Shown here piece by piece: positions 44,967 through 56,370 of a stretch of DNA of 64,000 nucleotides (position 1 is the stretch's first letter; every line of letters begins with the position of its first letter). The DNA comes from BOKV01 sp049289295 (GTDB lineage: Bacteria; Pseudomonadota; Alphaproteobacteria; Rhizobiales; Rhizobiaceae): the NCBI GenBank assembly GCA_049289295.1, contig JBATLL010000057.1, forward strand, positions 62,001 to 126,000, written 5' to 3'. The notes beneath the pieces were generated by a model. That model saw only the letters and a program-made list of their open reading frames with translations. It searched no databases and was not told where the DNA came from. The position numbers were made by a program, and so were the translations under genes.

Positions 44967-45704
44967 ATGGCTGAAAAGAACAAGGCGATGATTTTGCCGT
45001 TTCCAGGCAGGGACGATAACGGCGCAGGTGGCGTTCAGTCCGAAGCGCACGAGCATCTGCGCATGATCGAGGCGATCCTGTTCGCCTCCGCCGATCCCGT
45101 TTCCGAGCGCCTCCTGGCCGAACGCCTGCCCGATGGCATCGACATTGCAGCGGTAATGTCCGATCTGCGCGAAGCCTATATGGGGCGTGGCGTGAACCTT
45201 GTGCGCGTGGGTGGAAACTGGGCCTTCCGCACGGCTGATGATCTGAGTTTCCTGTTGCAGAAGGAAGCCGTCGAGCCGCGCAAGCTTTCGCGCGCAGCCC
45301 TGGAAGTGCTGGCAACCATTGCCTATCACCAGCCGGTGACGCGGGCGGAAGTCGAGGAAATCCGCGGTGTGGCAACATCAAGGGGAACGCTGGACGTGCT
45401 GCTGGAAGCTGACTGGATCAGGATGCGCGGCAGGCGTCGCACACCCGGCAGACCGGTCACCTACGGAACGACGGACCAGTTTCTCGACCATTTCGACCTG
45501 GAAGATGTGCGGGATCTGCCCGGCATCGAGGAACTGCGCGGCGCAGGTCTCCTGCAGTCGCAATTGCCAGCCAATTTCCGCATGCCAACGCCGCCCGATG
45601 GCGATGAACTCGGCGAGGACGAGGATCCATTGACCCCGCAGGATCTGGAAGAACTTGGCCTGCTGACGCCCGGCGGTGGCGATCCCGATGAAAACGGGGA
45701 CTGA
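44967..45704 (+). CDS. scpB: Segregation and condensation protein B
   Basis: The dimeric winged-helix partner of ScpA, 245 residues. I-E-A-I-L-F-A-S opens the first winged helix. E-V-L-A-T-I-A-Y-H-Q-P-V-T-R-A-E-V-E-E-I-R-G is the hallmark of the second. A long acidic C-terminal tail (P-D-G-D-E-L-G-E-D-E-D) follows. ATG at 44967 has AGGTGA just upstream. In most relatives tatA comes next; here two unrelated genes lie between. Confidence 0.93.
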   Translation: MAEKNKAMILPFPGRDDNGAGGVQSEAHEHLRMIEAILFASADPVSERLLAERLPDGIDIAAVMSDLREAYMGRGVNLVRVGGNWAFRTADDLSFLLQKEAVEPRKLSRAALEVLATIAYHQPVTRAEVEEIRGVATSRGTLDVLLEADWIRMRGRRRTPGRPVTYGTTDQFLDHFDLEDVRDLPGIEELRGAGLLQSQLPANFRMPTPPDGDELGEDEDPLTPQDLEELGLLTPGGGDPDENGD

Positions 45705-45736
45705 CAAGACGCGCCGGATTCTCTAAAGACGCGTCC

Positions 45737-46870
45737 ATGGACACCAAACCGCCCCATGGTGAGAGAAGATTGAATCCCCGCTCAGCGGAGTGGGGACCGC
45801 GCAACACTGCCGGTGTCGCGATCGCTTCCAGCATGCAGTTCGATCGGGTCTCCCACGATTATGGCGGGCCGTCGGTCGTGCGCGATGTTTCCTTTGAAGT
45901 CGTACCGGGCGAAGTGCTTTGCCTGCTTGGACCCTCCGGTTCCGGCAAGTCCACCTTGCTGCGCATTGCTGCTGGTATCGACATGCCGGTTTCTGGCAAT
46001 GTCTGGATCGACAGGCGCATGGTGGCGGGCGACGGCGTCCAGGTGCCGCCTGAAAAACGCGGCGTTGGCCTTGTCTTCCAGGACTATGCGCTGTTTCCCC
46101 ATCTCACCATCCTGGACAATGTCCTGTTCGGCCTTGGCGGTGTGGAACGCACAATTGCGCGCGAACAGGCGCAGCACATGCTTGCCCGCGTCGGCATGGA
46201 ATCCTACGCGAACATGTATCCCCACCAGCTGTCAGGCGGCGAGCAGCAGCGTGTGGCACTGGCACGCGCCCTTGCACCGCGCCCCGGCATCCTGCTGATG
46301 GATGAACCCTTTTCGGGTCTTGATGCGCGTTTGCGCGACAGTGTGCGGGAAGGGACGATCGGGTTGCTGCGCGATACGCGCTCTACCACCATCATTGTCA
46401 CGCATGATCCCGAGGAAGCCCTGCGCGTGGCAGACCATATCGCCCTGATGCGCGAAGGCGTGCTGGTCCAGCATGGCACCGGATCGGATCTTTATGAAAG
46501 ACCGGCCAGCCTGTTTGCCGCGCGTTTCTTCTCCGAACTGAATATCTTCAGATCGCGTGTTGTGAAGGGATTTGCGTCCACACCACTTGGCAAGGTCGAA
46601 CAGCCGGCACTTGCCGAGGGAAGCCTGGTGTCAATCTGCATCCGGCTGCAGGATGTCCGGGTGGAAAAGGCGGGCAGGGGTGTAGAAGGCGTGTCCGGCA
46701 GGCTCTTGCGCCGCCGCTTCATCGGCATTGCGGAACTGGTGGAACTGCTCCTCGAAGGCCATGACGAACCAGTCAGGGCCCGCATCCGCTCAGGAACCCT
46801 TGCCTCTGATGCGGTGGAGGTAAAGATCCAGGTGGATGCAAAGGCCCTGATGGCTTTTCCTGGCGACTGA
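45737..46870 (+). CDS. ABC transporter ATP-binding protein (CUT/iron-type), orphan
   Basis: A 377-residue nucleotide-binding subunit. Walker A G-P-S-G-S-G-K-S, the Q-loop [11 protein letters not shown], the signature L-S-G-G-E-Q-Q-R and Walker B I-L-L-M-D-E-P-F are complete. A C-terminal TOBE-like domain (about 270-377) puts it in the FbpC/PotA/ModC group of importers. The ATG at 45737 adds 32 residues with weak ribosome-binding signal; ATG 45833 would start at the conserved domain. No permease or binding protein is in the window. It converges with the TadG-like gene, 3 bases between stops. Confidence 0.9.
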   Translation: MDTKPPHGERRLNPRSAEWGPRNTAGVAIASSMQFDRVSHDYGGPSVVRDVSFEVVPGEVLCLLGPSGSGKSTLLRIAAGIDMPVSGNVWIDRRMVAGDGVQVPPEKRGVGLVFQDYALFPHLTILDNVLFGLGGVERTIAREQAQHMLARVGMESYANMYPHQLSGGEQQRVALARALAPRPGILLMDEPFSGLDARLRDSVREGTIGLLRDTRSTTIIVTHDPEEALRVADHIALMREGVLVQHGTGSDLYERPASLFAARFFSELNIFRSRVVKGFASTPLGKVEQPALAEGSLVSICIRLQDVRVEKAGRGVEGVSGRLLRRRFIGIAELVELLLEGHDEPVRARIRSGTLASDAVEVKIQVDAKALMAFPGD

Positions 46871-46873
46871 TCC

Positions 46874-48367
46874 TTATTCGTAGAGATAGACGGTCAGGAT
46901 CGAGTCCGCGATTGCCGAGAAGGCGTCATTCAGGCCGTTATTGGTCTCTGCATCGAAGTAGTAGACCGGCTTTGACGCACAGTTGCGCAGCAGCAGCTTG
47001 GTGTCATTGTTGACGTCCGTGCCGAAGGAAACCGTGTAGACGGTGATGTCCTCTGCCTTGGCATTGTTGCAGGCTTCGACCGTCCAGTCATCTGCCTGGT
47101 CCGTGTCTGAACCCGTGTGCAGCGGATCGCTTGGAACATTTGCCGAAACCGAGTTCACTCCATCGGTCATGACAACGAGGAACCGTTTGCCGCCCTGTGC
47201 TTCCCTTGCCGCGTCAGACTTTGCCTCCTTGTAGGGGGCCTGCGAGGAAAGGGTACGCGTTCCCCATGCAATGCCGGCTGGAATATAGGTGTTGCCGACA
47301 GGCGTCAGGGCATTTATGGCCTGCTTGAGCTTGTTCTTGCGGTCCGTGAGCGGCGTGATCTCGCTCGGGCAGGTCAACTGGTTTGGTCCCGGAACGCGCT
47401 GGTTGAAGCTCTTGTCCTGAAGGTTCAGCGGATAATTGCGCGAACCCACACAGCCATTCCAGTCGATATTGTAGGAGTAGGGCGGCTGGCAGACTTCGTA
47501 CGGGTCGCCATACTGGTAATTCGAGCAGGTTTCACTGCTGGTCGAATAGGCTTCCTGCCAGTGTCCGGGTGTGCAGCTTGCAGGCGATACCATTACGCCG
47601 TCACTGTACTGGGCCGGAGAACAGCTTTCATCGACCCACTGCTTGGGATGGTTGGTGGTAGAAGTCGTGCAACCAGACTTGGAAATCAGGTCCCGCTGCA
47701 TCGAACATTGTTCTGGAACGTTGACAACCTCATCCTGTGCGTCGAGCCATGACTGGCCCATGGAAGAACGCCCGACATTCACATATTGCGCGAACGGTAC
47801 GATCGAAATCTTGATGTCCGAATTGTTGTTGGCGCTAAGCAGCGTGTCGACAAATTCCGTCGCAGCATTCTTCAACCCCTGAATCTTGCCGCCAGCACTC
47901 ATCGAGAAGGTCGTATCGAGAACGAGAGAAACCTCAACCGGGAAATCGGGGACCTTGACGACCGACTTCACGCGGAAATCGAGGTTGGAAAATCCGAACA
48001 GCGGCAGCACGAAATTGTCTGACTCACCCTTGGCCACGACGATAATCGCATCGTCCTCGTTCTTGATCTCGACATCCTTGAACCGCGTGTCTGTCAGATC
48101 ACGGATGGTCGATTCGAACATTTTCCTGCCCGCTACCTTCGCTTGCCCCCAGGGCTTCGTACGGAACTGGATGGCAGCCTCAAGGGCAGCAGCATCGGCA
48201 GCCTGCTGATAGGCGCTTTGTGAACGCGATACGCGCGAGTAGTCGACCGCGGCGCCGATCACGCCAAACATGGCGAAAGCACATATTGCAAATGTGATCG
48301 CGAAGTTGCCGGAATGATCGTCACTGAAATTGCGTACGGACTGCCGCAGGCGGTTGCGGATGTTCAT
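46874..48367 (-). CDS. TadG-like pilus-assembly protein with vWA domain
   Basis: A 497-residue protein with a TadE/TadG N-terminus: an inner-membrane helix at about 20-42 followed by the Y-Q-Q-A-A-D-A-A-A-L-E-A-A segment. A von Willebrand A domain starts with the metal site D-T-T-F-S at 151-155. Inside the domain an inserted region (about 221-333) carries eight Cys and many Tyr/Pro/Asn residues. Start at 48367 has AGAGGAG upstream; the ATG at 48436 lacks it. No other tad gene is in the window. It probably sits on the cell surface or in the periplasm as an adhesive or Flp-pilus-associated protein. Confidence 0.88.
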   Translation of the reverse strand: MNIRNRLRQSVRNFSDDHSGNFAITFAICAFAMFGVIGAAVDYSRVSRSQSAYQQAADAAALEAAIQFRTKPWGQAKVAGRKMFESTIRDLTDTRFKDVEIKNEDDAIIVVAKGESDNFVLPLFGFSNLDFRVKSVVKVPDFPVEVSLVLDTTFSMSAGGKIQGLKNAATEFVDTLLSANNNSDIKISIVPFAQYVNVGRSSMGQSWLDAQDEVVNVPEQCSMQRDLISKSGCTTSTTNHPKQWVDESCSPAQYSDGVMVSPASCTPGHWQEAYSTSSETCSNYQYGDPYEVCQPPYSYNIDWNGCVGSRNYPLNLQDKSFNQRVPGPNQLTCPSEITPLTDRKNKLKQAINALTPVGNTYIPAGIAWGTRTLSSQAPYKEAKSDAAREAQGGKRFLVVMTDGVNSVSANVPSDPLHTGSDTDQADDWTVEACNNAKAEDITVYTVSFGTDVNNDTKLLLRNCASKPVYYFDAETNNGLNDAFSAIADSILTVYLYE

Positions 48368-48657
48368 GGAGTAGCTCCTCTGTTCACCGCACAACTTCCG
48401 TGAGAAACATCGAAAATATGTTAACGCCGCGGTCATTCAGCGCGCGTAAAGCACTGATGGTTAATGGTTAATTGCCGCGATCTCAGAGGCTGATCGGCTT
48501 TGCGGGCACAAGGGACGATGGAATTCGCTTGCGTTTGGCACGTTCGGATACCATTTCATGAATTAGAGGCCACCGCGCTTGCGGACTGATAGGCCTAGGC
48601 GCTAATGTGCGCGCGAAAACGCCGGCAGGTCCGGCTCCCGGTTCGCAGGAGTATGCA

Positions 48658-48876
48658 ATGGGACAGATTGGTATTTGGCAGATCGTGATCGTCGCGGTCG
48701 TGGTTGTGCTGCTTTTTGGACGCGGAAAGATTTCCGATCTGATGGGTGACGTGGCCAAGGGCATCAATTCCTTCAAGAAGGGATTGAAGGAGGACGATAC
48801 CCAGACCGCCAAGACAATCGACCAGAAGGCCAACGAAACCGTCTCCACGGCCAAGGACCAGTCCTCCACCAGCTGA
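48658..48876 (+). CDS. tatA: Twin-arginine translocase subunit TatA
   Basis: A 72-residue Tat pore component: one N-terminal helix ([16 protein letters not shown]), the hinge F-G-R-G-K, then an amphipathic helix with F-K-K-G-L. ATG 48658 lies after GCAGGAG. The 290 bases upstream hold the divergent promoters of tatA and the TadG-like gene; no operator is obvious. Confidence 0.96.
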   Translation: MGQIGIWQIVIVAVVVVLLFGRGKISDLMGDVAKGINSFKKGLKEDDTQTAKTIDQKANETVSTAKDQSSTS

Positions 48877-48931
48877 GTAGCATGTGGAGATGGCTGAAAA
48901 GGCCATGCCTGGTCGTTGAGGGAGTGTTAGC

Positions 48932-49342
48932 GTGTTCGATGTCGGCTGGACCGAACTGGTAGTAATCGCCTGCGTGGCAGTTCTTGTGGTAGGTCCCAAG
49001 GACCTGCCCAGGATGTTGCGCGCGTTCGGCAAGACGATCGGCCAGGTCAAGCGCATGGCTGGCGATTTCCAGAAGCAGTTTGACGATGCACTGAAAGAAG
49101 CTGACCTTGATGAGGTCCGCAAGGTGGCAAGCAGCAAGACCTTTGCCCCGCTGGAAGACGCCAGAAAGTCGATGCAGGCCTTTCAGAAGGACGTGAACGA
49201 TTCCGTCGCTGAACTGGAAAAAGAGCCGGCAGTTGAGTCCAAGGCCACCTCGAGCGACAATTCCATAAAGTCGGCCAGCGAAGCCGAACCATCCGCCGAA
49301 TTGAGCAAGGCCGATGCAAAATCCGCGGAATCCAAGGCATGA
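48932..49342 (+). CDS. tatB: Twin-arginine translocase subunit TatB
   Basis: A 136-residue receptor subunit. M-F-D-V-G-W-T-E-L opens the membrane helix with the conserved Glu, and V-G-P-K-D-L-P forms the hinge, both standard for TatB. The tail is acidic and Ser/Ala/Lys-rich. GTG at 48932 is the start. It overlaps tatC by four bases (ATGA). Confidence 0.95.
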   Translation: MFDVGWTELVVIACVAVLVVGPKDLPRMLRAFGKTIGQVKRMAGDFQKQFDDALKEADLDEVRKVASSKTFAPLEDARKSMQAFQKDVNDSVAELEKEPAVESKATSSDNSIKSASEAEPSAELSKADAKSAESKA

Positions 49343-50145
49343 GTCAGGAAGACATTGAATCCAGCAGTGCTCCGCTGATCGAGCACCTGATCGAACTGCG
49401 CCAGCGTCTTTTCCGCTCTGTCGTTGCAATCTTCGTACTGTTCATCATCTGCTACATCTATGCCAACCAGATATTCAATCTGCTGGTCGTTCCCTACGAG
49501 CGCGCGGCTGGCACCGACGCAAATCTGAAGCTGATTTTCACCGCGCCGCAGGAATTCTTCTTCGTTCAGGTCAAGATTGCCTTCTTCGGCGCGCTTTTCT
49601 TCGCTTTTCCGGTCCTCGCCACCCAGATATACAAGTTCGTGGCGCCTGGCCTTTACAAGAACGAGCGCAGCGCCTTCCTGCCATACCTGATCGCCACGCC
49701 AGTACTGTTCACGCTCGGCGCATGCCTGGTCTATTTCATGATCATGCCGCTCGCCATGGCGTTCTTCCTGTCAATGCAGCAGCAGGGCGACCAGGGAGCG
49801 ATAATCGAATTGTTGCCGCGGGTGAGCGAATATCTCGGCCTGATCATGACGCTGATCTTCGCCTTCGGCATCATGTTCCAGCTTCCGGTGGTGATAACCC
49901 TTCTGGCCAAGGCAGGCCTTGTGACAACGGATTCGCTCAAGGCAAAACGCAAATATGCCGTCGTTCTCACCTTCATCGCGGCTGCAGTGCTGACACCTCC
50001 CGACCCGATCAGCCAGATCGGTCTTGCGGTTCCGACTTTGCTCCTCTACGAACTCTCCATCCTTTCTGCCCGACTCGTGGAGAAGAAGCGGCTTAAGCAG
50101 GAAGCCCAGCGGGATGCCGAGCAAAAAGACATTGTCGCATCCTGA
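49339..50145 (+). CDS. tatC: Twin-arginine translocase subunit TatC
   Basis: The six-helix core of the Tat receptor, 268 residues. L-I-E-H-L-I-E-L-R-Q-R-L near the N-terminus binds the twin-arginine signal with TatB. The F-V-A-P-G-L-Y-K-N-E periplasmic loop and the late F-G-I-M-F-Q-L-P-V-V are family landmarks. The C-terminus is Lys/Glu-rich. serS follows 42 bases later. Confidence 0.97.
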   Translation: MSQEDIESSSAPLIEHLIELRQRLFRSVVAIFVLFIICYIYANQIFNLLVVPYERAAGTDANLKLIFTAPQEFFFVQVKIAFFGALFFAFPVLATQIYKFVAPGLYKNERSAFLPYLIATPVLFTLGACLVYFMIMPLAMAFFLSMQQQGDQGAIIELLPRVSEYLGLIMTLIFAFGIMFQLPVVITLLAKAGLVTTDSLKAKRKYAVVLTFIAAAVLTPPDPISQIGLAVPTLLLYELSILSARLVEKKRLKQEAQRDAEQKDIVAS

Positions 50146-50160
50146 TCCTGGATCGCATAG

Positions 50161-52226
<2,066 letters not shown>

Positions 52227-52265
52227 TCTGGCACTGGGCGCTGCGGCGTCTACAGGGGGCTTGTC

Positions 52266-52904
52266 GTGAAAGATCGCCGTGAGGCCGTGGCAGGCATGCT
52301 GTTGAGACTGCGCGCCATTGGCCTGCCGCACGCGCTCATGCAGGCATTTGAGGCAGTCCCGCGCCAGAACTTCGTTCCCGTCCTTCATCTCGATGAATCC
52401 TACGGTACCGGCCAACTGCCCATCGAGTGCGGCCAGACCATGACTTCACCGGACCAGATTGCGCGAACCTTGCGAGAACTGAAGGTTGAAAAGACCCACC
52501 GCGTGCTCGAAATCGGCACCGGTACGGGCTACCAGGCCGGTCTTCTGGGCCATCTTGCCGCAAAGGTGACAAGTCTGGAACGCTACCGCACGCTGGTGGA
52601 CAAGGCCCAGCTTCGCCTCGCCACGATAGGCGCGGAGAATGTCACCATACAGCTTGAGGATGGCGAAAAGGGTCTTTCAGATCAGCTGTTTGACCGCATC
52701 ATCGCCAATTGTGCCTATGGCGAACTGCCGCGTTTCTACATCGACCAGCTGACTGCAGGCGGGATCGTGATTGCGCCCGTCGGCGACATTCAGGGCCGCC
52801 AGATGATGACGCGCATGACCAAGATCGGCTCGCGCTTCGAGGTTGACGAGCTGTTTGCCGTCCGCATGCAGCCCTTCATTCGCGATGTTTCCAAGGCAAT
52901 CTGA
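52266..52904 (+). CDS. pcm: Protein-L-isoaspartate O-methyltransferase
   Basis: A 212-residue SAM-dependent repair enzyme for isoaspartyl residues. Motif I E-I-G-T-G-T-G-Y-Q and the family-specific G-Q-T-M-T-S-P (substrate loop, usually G-Q-T-I-S-Q-P) are present. GTG at 52266 has AGGGGG eight bases upstream. No ATG lies in frame before the conserved domain. Confidence 0.93.
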   Translation: MKDRREAVAGMLLRLRAIGLPHALMQAFEAVPRQNFVPVLHLDESYGTGQLPIECGQTMTSPDQIARTLRELKVEKTHRVLEIGTGTGYQAGLLGHLAAKVTSLERYRTLVDKAQLRLATIGAENVTIQLEDGEKGLSDQLFDRIIANCAYGELPRFYIDQLTAGGIVIAPVGDIQGRQMMTRMTKIGSRFEVDELFAVRMQPFIRDVSKAI

Positions 52905-53032
52905 CCTGCGAGCGCACTGGCGCAAACCACCCAAGCCCATATTTGTTCAATTATTTTTCCCCCGCTTAACCCCACGGTAACATTAACGGCTTCTAATGGG
53001 CCTGTAATTTCATGGAATGCGGGTAAGAGTTC

Positions 53033-54796
53033 ATGCGTACCCAGTTGTTGAGAAACCGGATTCGGCTGACCGGACAGGTGGCCACTATAGCAATTCTCGC
53101 GGGCCTTGCCTCAGGTTGCAGTTCGGATTTCACGCGATTTGACAAAAGCCTTTATACGGCATCCACGTCTCCCGCCGCCTCTTCGGGCGTAGTGGAAGGC
53201 AATCCCTATCCAGGTGACGTTGACGGCACAACCACGGCATCTGTCGGTTCGCGCCTGAGCGGACCGGCGCCAGTGGACACTGTTTCCGCGCGCCCTGTCA
53301 CTGCCGATCACGCAGGCTACCAGCCATACCAGCAGGCAGCTCCCGCAACGACATATGCCGCGCCGCGCCCGACCTCGCCTTATGTGGCTCCGCAGTCCGT
53401 GCAACGCGCCGATCTGCCAAAGCCGGCACTGGCACCATCCGTTCAGAAGACCGCAACCGTCTCCAGGCCGGTCGTGCAGAAGCCTGCAACGACGACAAGC
53501 GTGGCGCAGGCGCGTCCCTTGCTGGCCCCGCCAACGAGCAGTTCCGTTGACCGGATGACGACTTCCGCGGTGAATTCCGCACCTGGGCCGCAGGCGCAAT
53601 CCACAACGACGCAGCACACAGACTCGCAGATTGCCTCGAACCTGCCCGATGCCACCAATCAGCGCGGCTGGACCAATGCTGGCGGCACTGCAGTGACCTT
53701 GCAGCCCGGTGAAACGCTCTACAATCTGTCAAAGCGTTACGGCGTACCGGTGTCAGCACTGATGAAGGCCAACGGCATCAGCGATGCAAACCAGATCCAG
53801 GCAGGCCAGCGGATTATCGTTCCGACCTATGTCTATGCCTCGAACGTTCCGGTTTCCGCGCCCGACAGCGACCCGAATACCCATGCCGCCCGCAGTTCGC
53901 GCGGCAACCTGTACGATCCATCAAGCGCGGTTCCACTGCCCGAGCAGCGGCCAATGACAGTCGCAGGCCTCCCTTCAGGGGGAACCACAGCCCAGAAGTC
54001 CGATCCACGCTATGTGCCGCAGCGCCGCGCCCAGCCGCCTGCTGCTGACCACAATGTGCCGGATTACTCGATCACGACCGGCTCCGTCAGGCAGGGCACT
54101 TCAAACTATGTGGTGGCAAGCGGTGACACGCTTTCGCGCATTGCCGCGCGCAATTCTGTGTCCGTCAACGATCTCATGCAGGCAAACGGCCTCACCAGTT
54201 CCAACATCAGGCTGGGCCAGAAACTCGTCATTCCGACAGCGGGAACTTCGCAGGTGGCAGCTGCAAACTCAGCCCCAAGCGGCGTTGACCCGATCGTCAC
54301 CGGCTCGTCGAATGCAGGCGCAGCACAGCCAAAACCCTATACCAAGCCTTCGACAGATGCGTCCGTGAACGAACGCATCGCTTCGAACGATACAACAGCA
54401 CCGGCAAGGACCGGAATCGACCAGTTCCGCTGGCCGGTGACTGGCCGGATCATTTCCAATTTCGGGGACAAGACCGCGCTTGGGCGTAATGATGGCATCG
54501 ACATTTCCGTACCCGAAGGCACAGCCGTCAAGGCAGCGGAAAACGGTGTCGTGGTCTATGCCGGCAGCGAGCTGGAAGGCTTTGGCAACCTGGTTCTCAT
54601 CCGCCACGATGGTGGTTGGGTTTCCGCCTATGCCCACAATCGCTCGATAGAGGTCAAGCGCGGGGCAGAAGTCCGGCGCGGCGAGATCATTGCCCGCTCG
54701 GGGCGTACCGGCAGCGCTGAAATGCCGAAACTTCACTTCGAACTGCGCAAGAGTTCAACACCGGTCGACCCGTTGAAACATCTCGACAAGTCCTGA
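53033..54796 (+). CDS. LysM/M23 lipoprotein, NlpD/DipM type amidase activator
   Basis: A 587-residue envelope lipoprotein. The signal peptide ends in L-A-S-G-C, with the lipidated Cys at about residue 29. A long Thr/Ser/Pro-rich spacer follows. LysM 1 is at about 218-265 and LysM 2 at about 358-402, each with G-E/D-T-L and an I-V-P-T or V-I-P-T end. The LytM/M23 domain is at about 462-587. In that domain the H-x3-D motif has Asn486 instead of His, while Asp490 and the later Y-A-H-N and L-H-F-E-L remain. It is probably not a working peptidase but an amidase activator like NlpD. It follows pcm, as in related genomes. Confidence 0.9.
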   Translation: MRTQLLRNRIRLTGQVATIAILAGLASGCSSDFTRFDKSLYTASTSPAASSGVVEGNPYPGDVDGTTTASVGSRLSGPAPVDTVSARPVTADHAGYQPYQQAAPATTYAAPRPTSPYVAPQSVQRADLPKPALAPSVQKTATVSRPVVQKPATTTSVAQARPLLAPPTSSSVDRMTTSAVNSAPGPQAQSTTTQHTDSQIASNLPDATNQRGWTNAGGTAVTLQPGETLYNLSKRYGVPVSALMKANGISDANQIQAGQRIIVPTYVYASNVPVSAPDSDPNTHAARSSRGNLYDPSSAVPLPEQRPMTVAGLPSGGTTAQKSDPRYVPQRRAQPPAADHNVPDYSITTGSVRQGTSNYVVASGDTLSRIAARNSVSVNDLMQANGLTSSNIRLGQKLVIPTAGTSQVAAANSAPSGVDPIVTGSSNAGAAQPKPYTKPSTDASVNERIASNDTTAPARTGIDQFRWPVTGRIISNFGDKTALGRNDGIDISVPEGTAVKAAENGVVVYAGSELEGFGNLVLIRHDGGWVSAYAHNRSIEVKRGAEVRRGEIIARSGRTGSAEMPKLHFELRKSSTPVDPLKHLDKS

Positions 54797-54839
54797 GCGG
54801 CGTCACGCAAAACCAAAAGACGATGATACTCCAGTAACT

Positions 54840-54862
54840 GGCCCGCTTCGTGCGGGCCTTTT
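54840..54862 (+). terminator. Rho-independent terminator after the LysM/M23 gene
   Basis: GGCCCGC (54840-54846) pairs with GCGGGCC (54852-54858) over a 5-base loop, followed by TTTTC. It is 44 bases after the stop, and ends the serS-surE-pcm-lysM stretch. The convergent DUF815 gene stops just downstream at 54887. Confidence 0.9.
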
Positions 54863-54886
54863 CTGTTGCGTCACCGAAATCGGGGA

Positions 54887-55852
54887 TCAGAGCGTCTTGC
54901 CAAGCCGCCCGGCAAGGTCCTGGACATATTGCCAGGCAACACGGCCCGAACGGCTGCCGCGTGTCGTGGCCCATTCCAGCGCTTCAGCCCGCAGCGTCTC
55001 GCTGTCCACTTCAAGCTGGTAGTGCCCCGCATAGCCGCTGACCATGTCGAGATATTCATCCTGGCTGCATTTGTGGAAACCGAGCCACAGCCCGAACCTG
55101 TCGGACAGGGAGACCTTTTCCTCAACCGCTTCCGCCGGGTTGATGGCCGTCGAACGTTCATTCTCGATCATGTCGCGCGGCAGCAGGTGGCGGCGGTTCG
55201 AGGTTGCGTAGAAGATCACATTGTCCGGCCGTCCTTCGATGCCGCCGTCGAGTGCAGCCTTCAGCGATTTGTAGGATGTATCATCGGAATCGAACGACAG
55301 ATCATCGCAAAACAGGATGTAGCGTTCGCCCCGCTCGCGCAGCAGGTTGAGCAGTTGGGGCAGGGAATCGATGTCTTCGCGATGAATCTCGATGAGAATG
55401 AGCGCAACGCCGGAGCTTTGGCGCACGGAGGCATGCACGGCTTTCACCAGCGATGACTTGCCCATGCCGCGCGCGCCCCACAGCAAAGCGTTGTTGGCCG
55501 CGACGCCATTGGCAAAACGCTGCGTATTTTCTTCCAGAATGTCGCGAACCCGGTCAATGCCCTTGAGAAGCGGCAGTTCCACCCGGTTGACCCGTTTCAC
55601 CGGCTGCAGGTGGCCTGTATCCGCATGCCATACGAATGCGTCTGCCGCCTGAGGGTCGAAACCCGGTGGCGTGCCGGGAACAGCGCGCGAAATCAGATCA
55701 AGCAACCGGTCAAGCTTTTCAGCTATCGCGCCTAGTGCAACTTCACTCACCTTGAATTCCTGTCCTTCGAATTTGACCACTGGTGCGTTATCACGGACCG
55801 GCAATCGCGAAAAGGCGCTTGCGCGCATTGATTTTGACCAGCCGAGTACCAT
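54887..55852 (-). CDS. DUF815-family AAA ATPase
   Basis: A 321-residue AAA-type P-loop protein. Walker A is G-A-R-G-M-G-K-S-S and Walker B is I-L-F-C-D-D-L. A sensor-like T-S-N-R-R-H-L-L and the D-R-F-G-L-W-L segment identify DUF815. The ATG at 55852 fits the open frame; an ATG at 55828 is possible. It shares the 117-base divergent region with yajC. Function unknown; relatives are widespread in proteobacteria. Confidence 0.88.
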   Translation of the reverse strand: MVLGWSKSMRASAFSRLPVRDNAPVVKFEGQEFKVSEVALGAIAEKLDRLLDLISRAVPGTPPGFDPQAADAFVWHADTGHLQPVKRVNRVELPLLKGIDRVRDILEENTQRFANGVAANNALLWGARGMGKSSLVKAVHASVRQSSGVALILIEIHREDIDSLPQLLNLLRERGERYILFCDDLSFDSDDTSYKSLKAALDGGIEGRPDNVIFYATSNRRHLLPRDMIENERSTAINPAEAVEEKVSLSDRFGLWLGFHKCSQDEYLDMVSGYAGHYQLEVDSETLRAEALEWATTRGSRSGRVAWQYVQDLAGRLGKTL

Positions 55853-55969
55853 CTGATCATTTGCAATTGCCGGGTGGATGGCTATATTCCGCCCGCTTCG
55901 GCTTGGTGGCCGGAAGAGCGACCGGGCATTCAGCCCGCGACGGATTTGTTCCTTTCAGGAGAAGCAATA

Positions 55970-56293
55970 ATGTTTGTTACACCGGCCTACGCACAGGCAG
56001 CAGCAGGCGGCAGCGGTGACATTCTGATGAGTGTCCTTCCTTTTGTCCTCATCTTTGTCATCATGTACTTTCTCATCATTCGCCCGCAGCGCACCCAGAT
56101 GAAGCAGCGCGAAGCCATGCTCTCGGCCGTTCGCCGCAACGATACAATCGTTTCGGGTGGCGGCGTTGTCGGCAAGGTCACCAAGGTCATCGACGACAAT
56201 GAGGTCGAAGTTGAAATCGCGCCCAACGTCAAGGTGCGCATGGTACGCTCGATGATCGCCGACGTCCGCGTAAAGGGCGAAGCAGCCAAATAG
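55970..56293 (+). CDS. yajC: Preprotein translocase subunit YajC
   Basis: A 107-residue partner of SecDF with one N-terminal membrane helix (V-L-P-F-V-L-I-F-V-I-M-Y-F-L-I-I-R-P-Q). The basic Q-R-T-Q-M-K stretch and the G-G-G-V-V-G-K-V core of the soluble domain are normal. Start ATG 55970 follows AGGAGAAG. secDF follows after 77 bases. Confidence 0.96.
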   Translation: MFVTPAYAQAAAGGSGDILMSVLPFVLIFVIMYFLIIRPQRTQMKQREAMLSAVRRNDTIVSGGGVVGKVTKVIDDNEVEVEIAPNVKVRMVRSMIADVRVKGEAAK

Positions 56294-56370
56294 GCTGGCA
56301 AACACGGGACCAGCACGACCGCCGGTCCATCTGCCCGTCGCCTCGCAGTTAATGTCCCGGAAGGGTGCAA

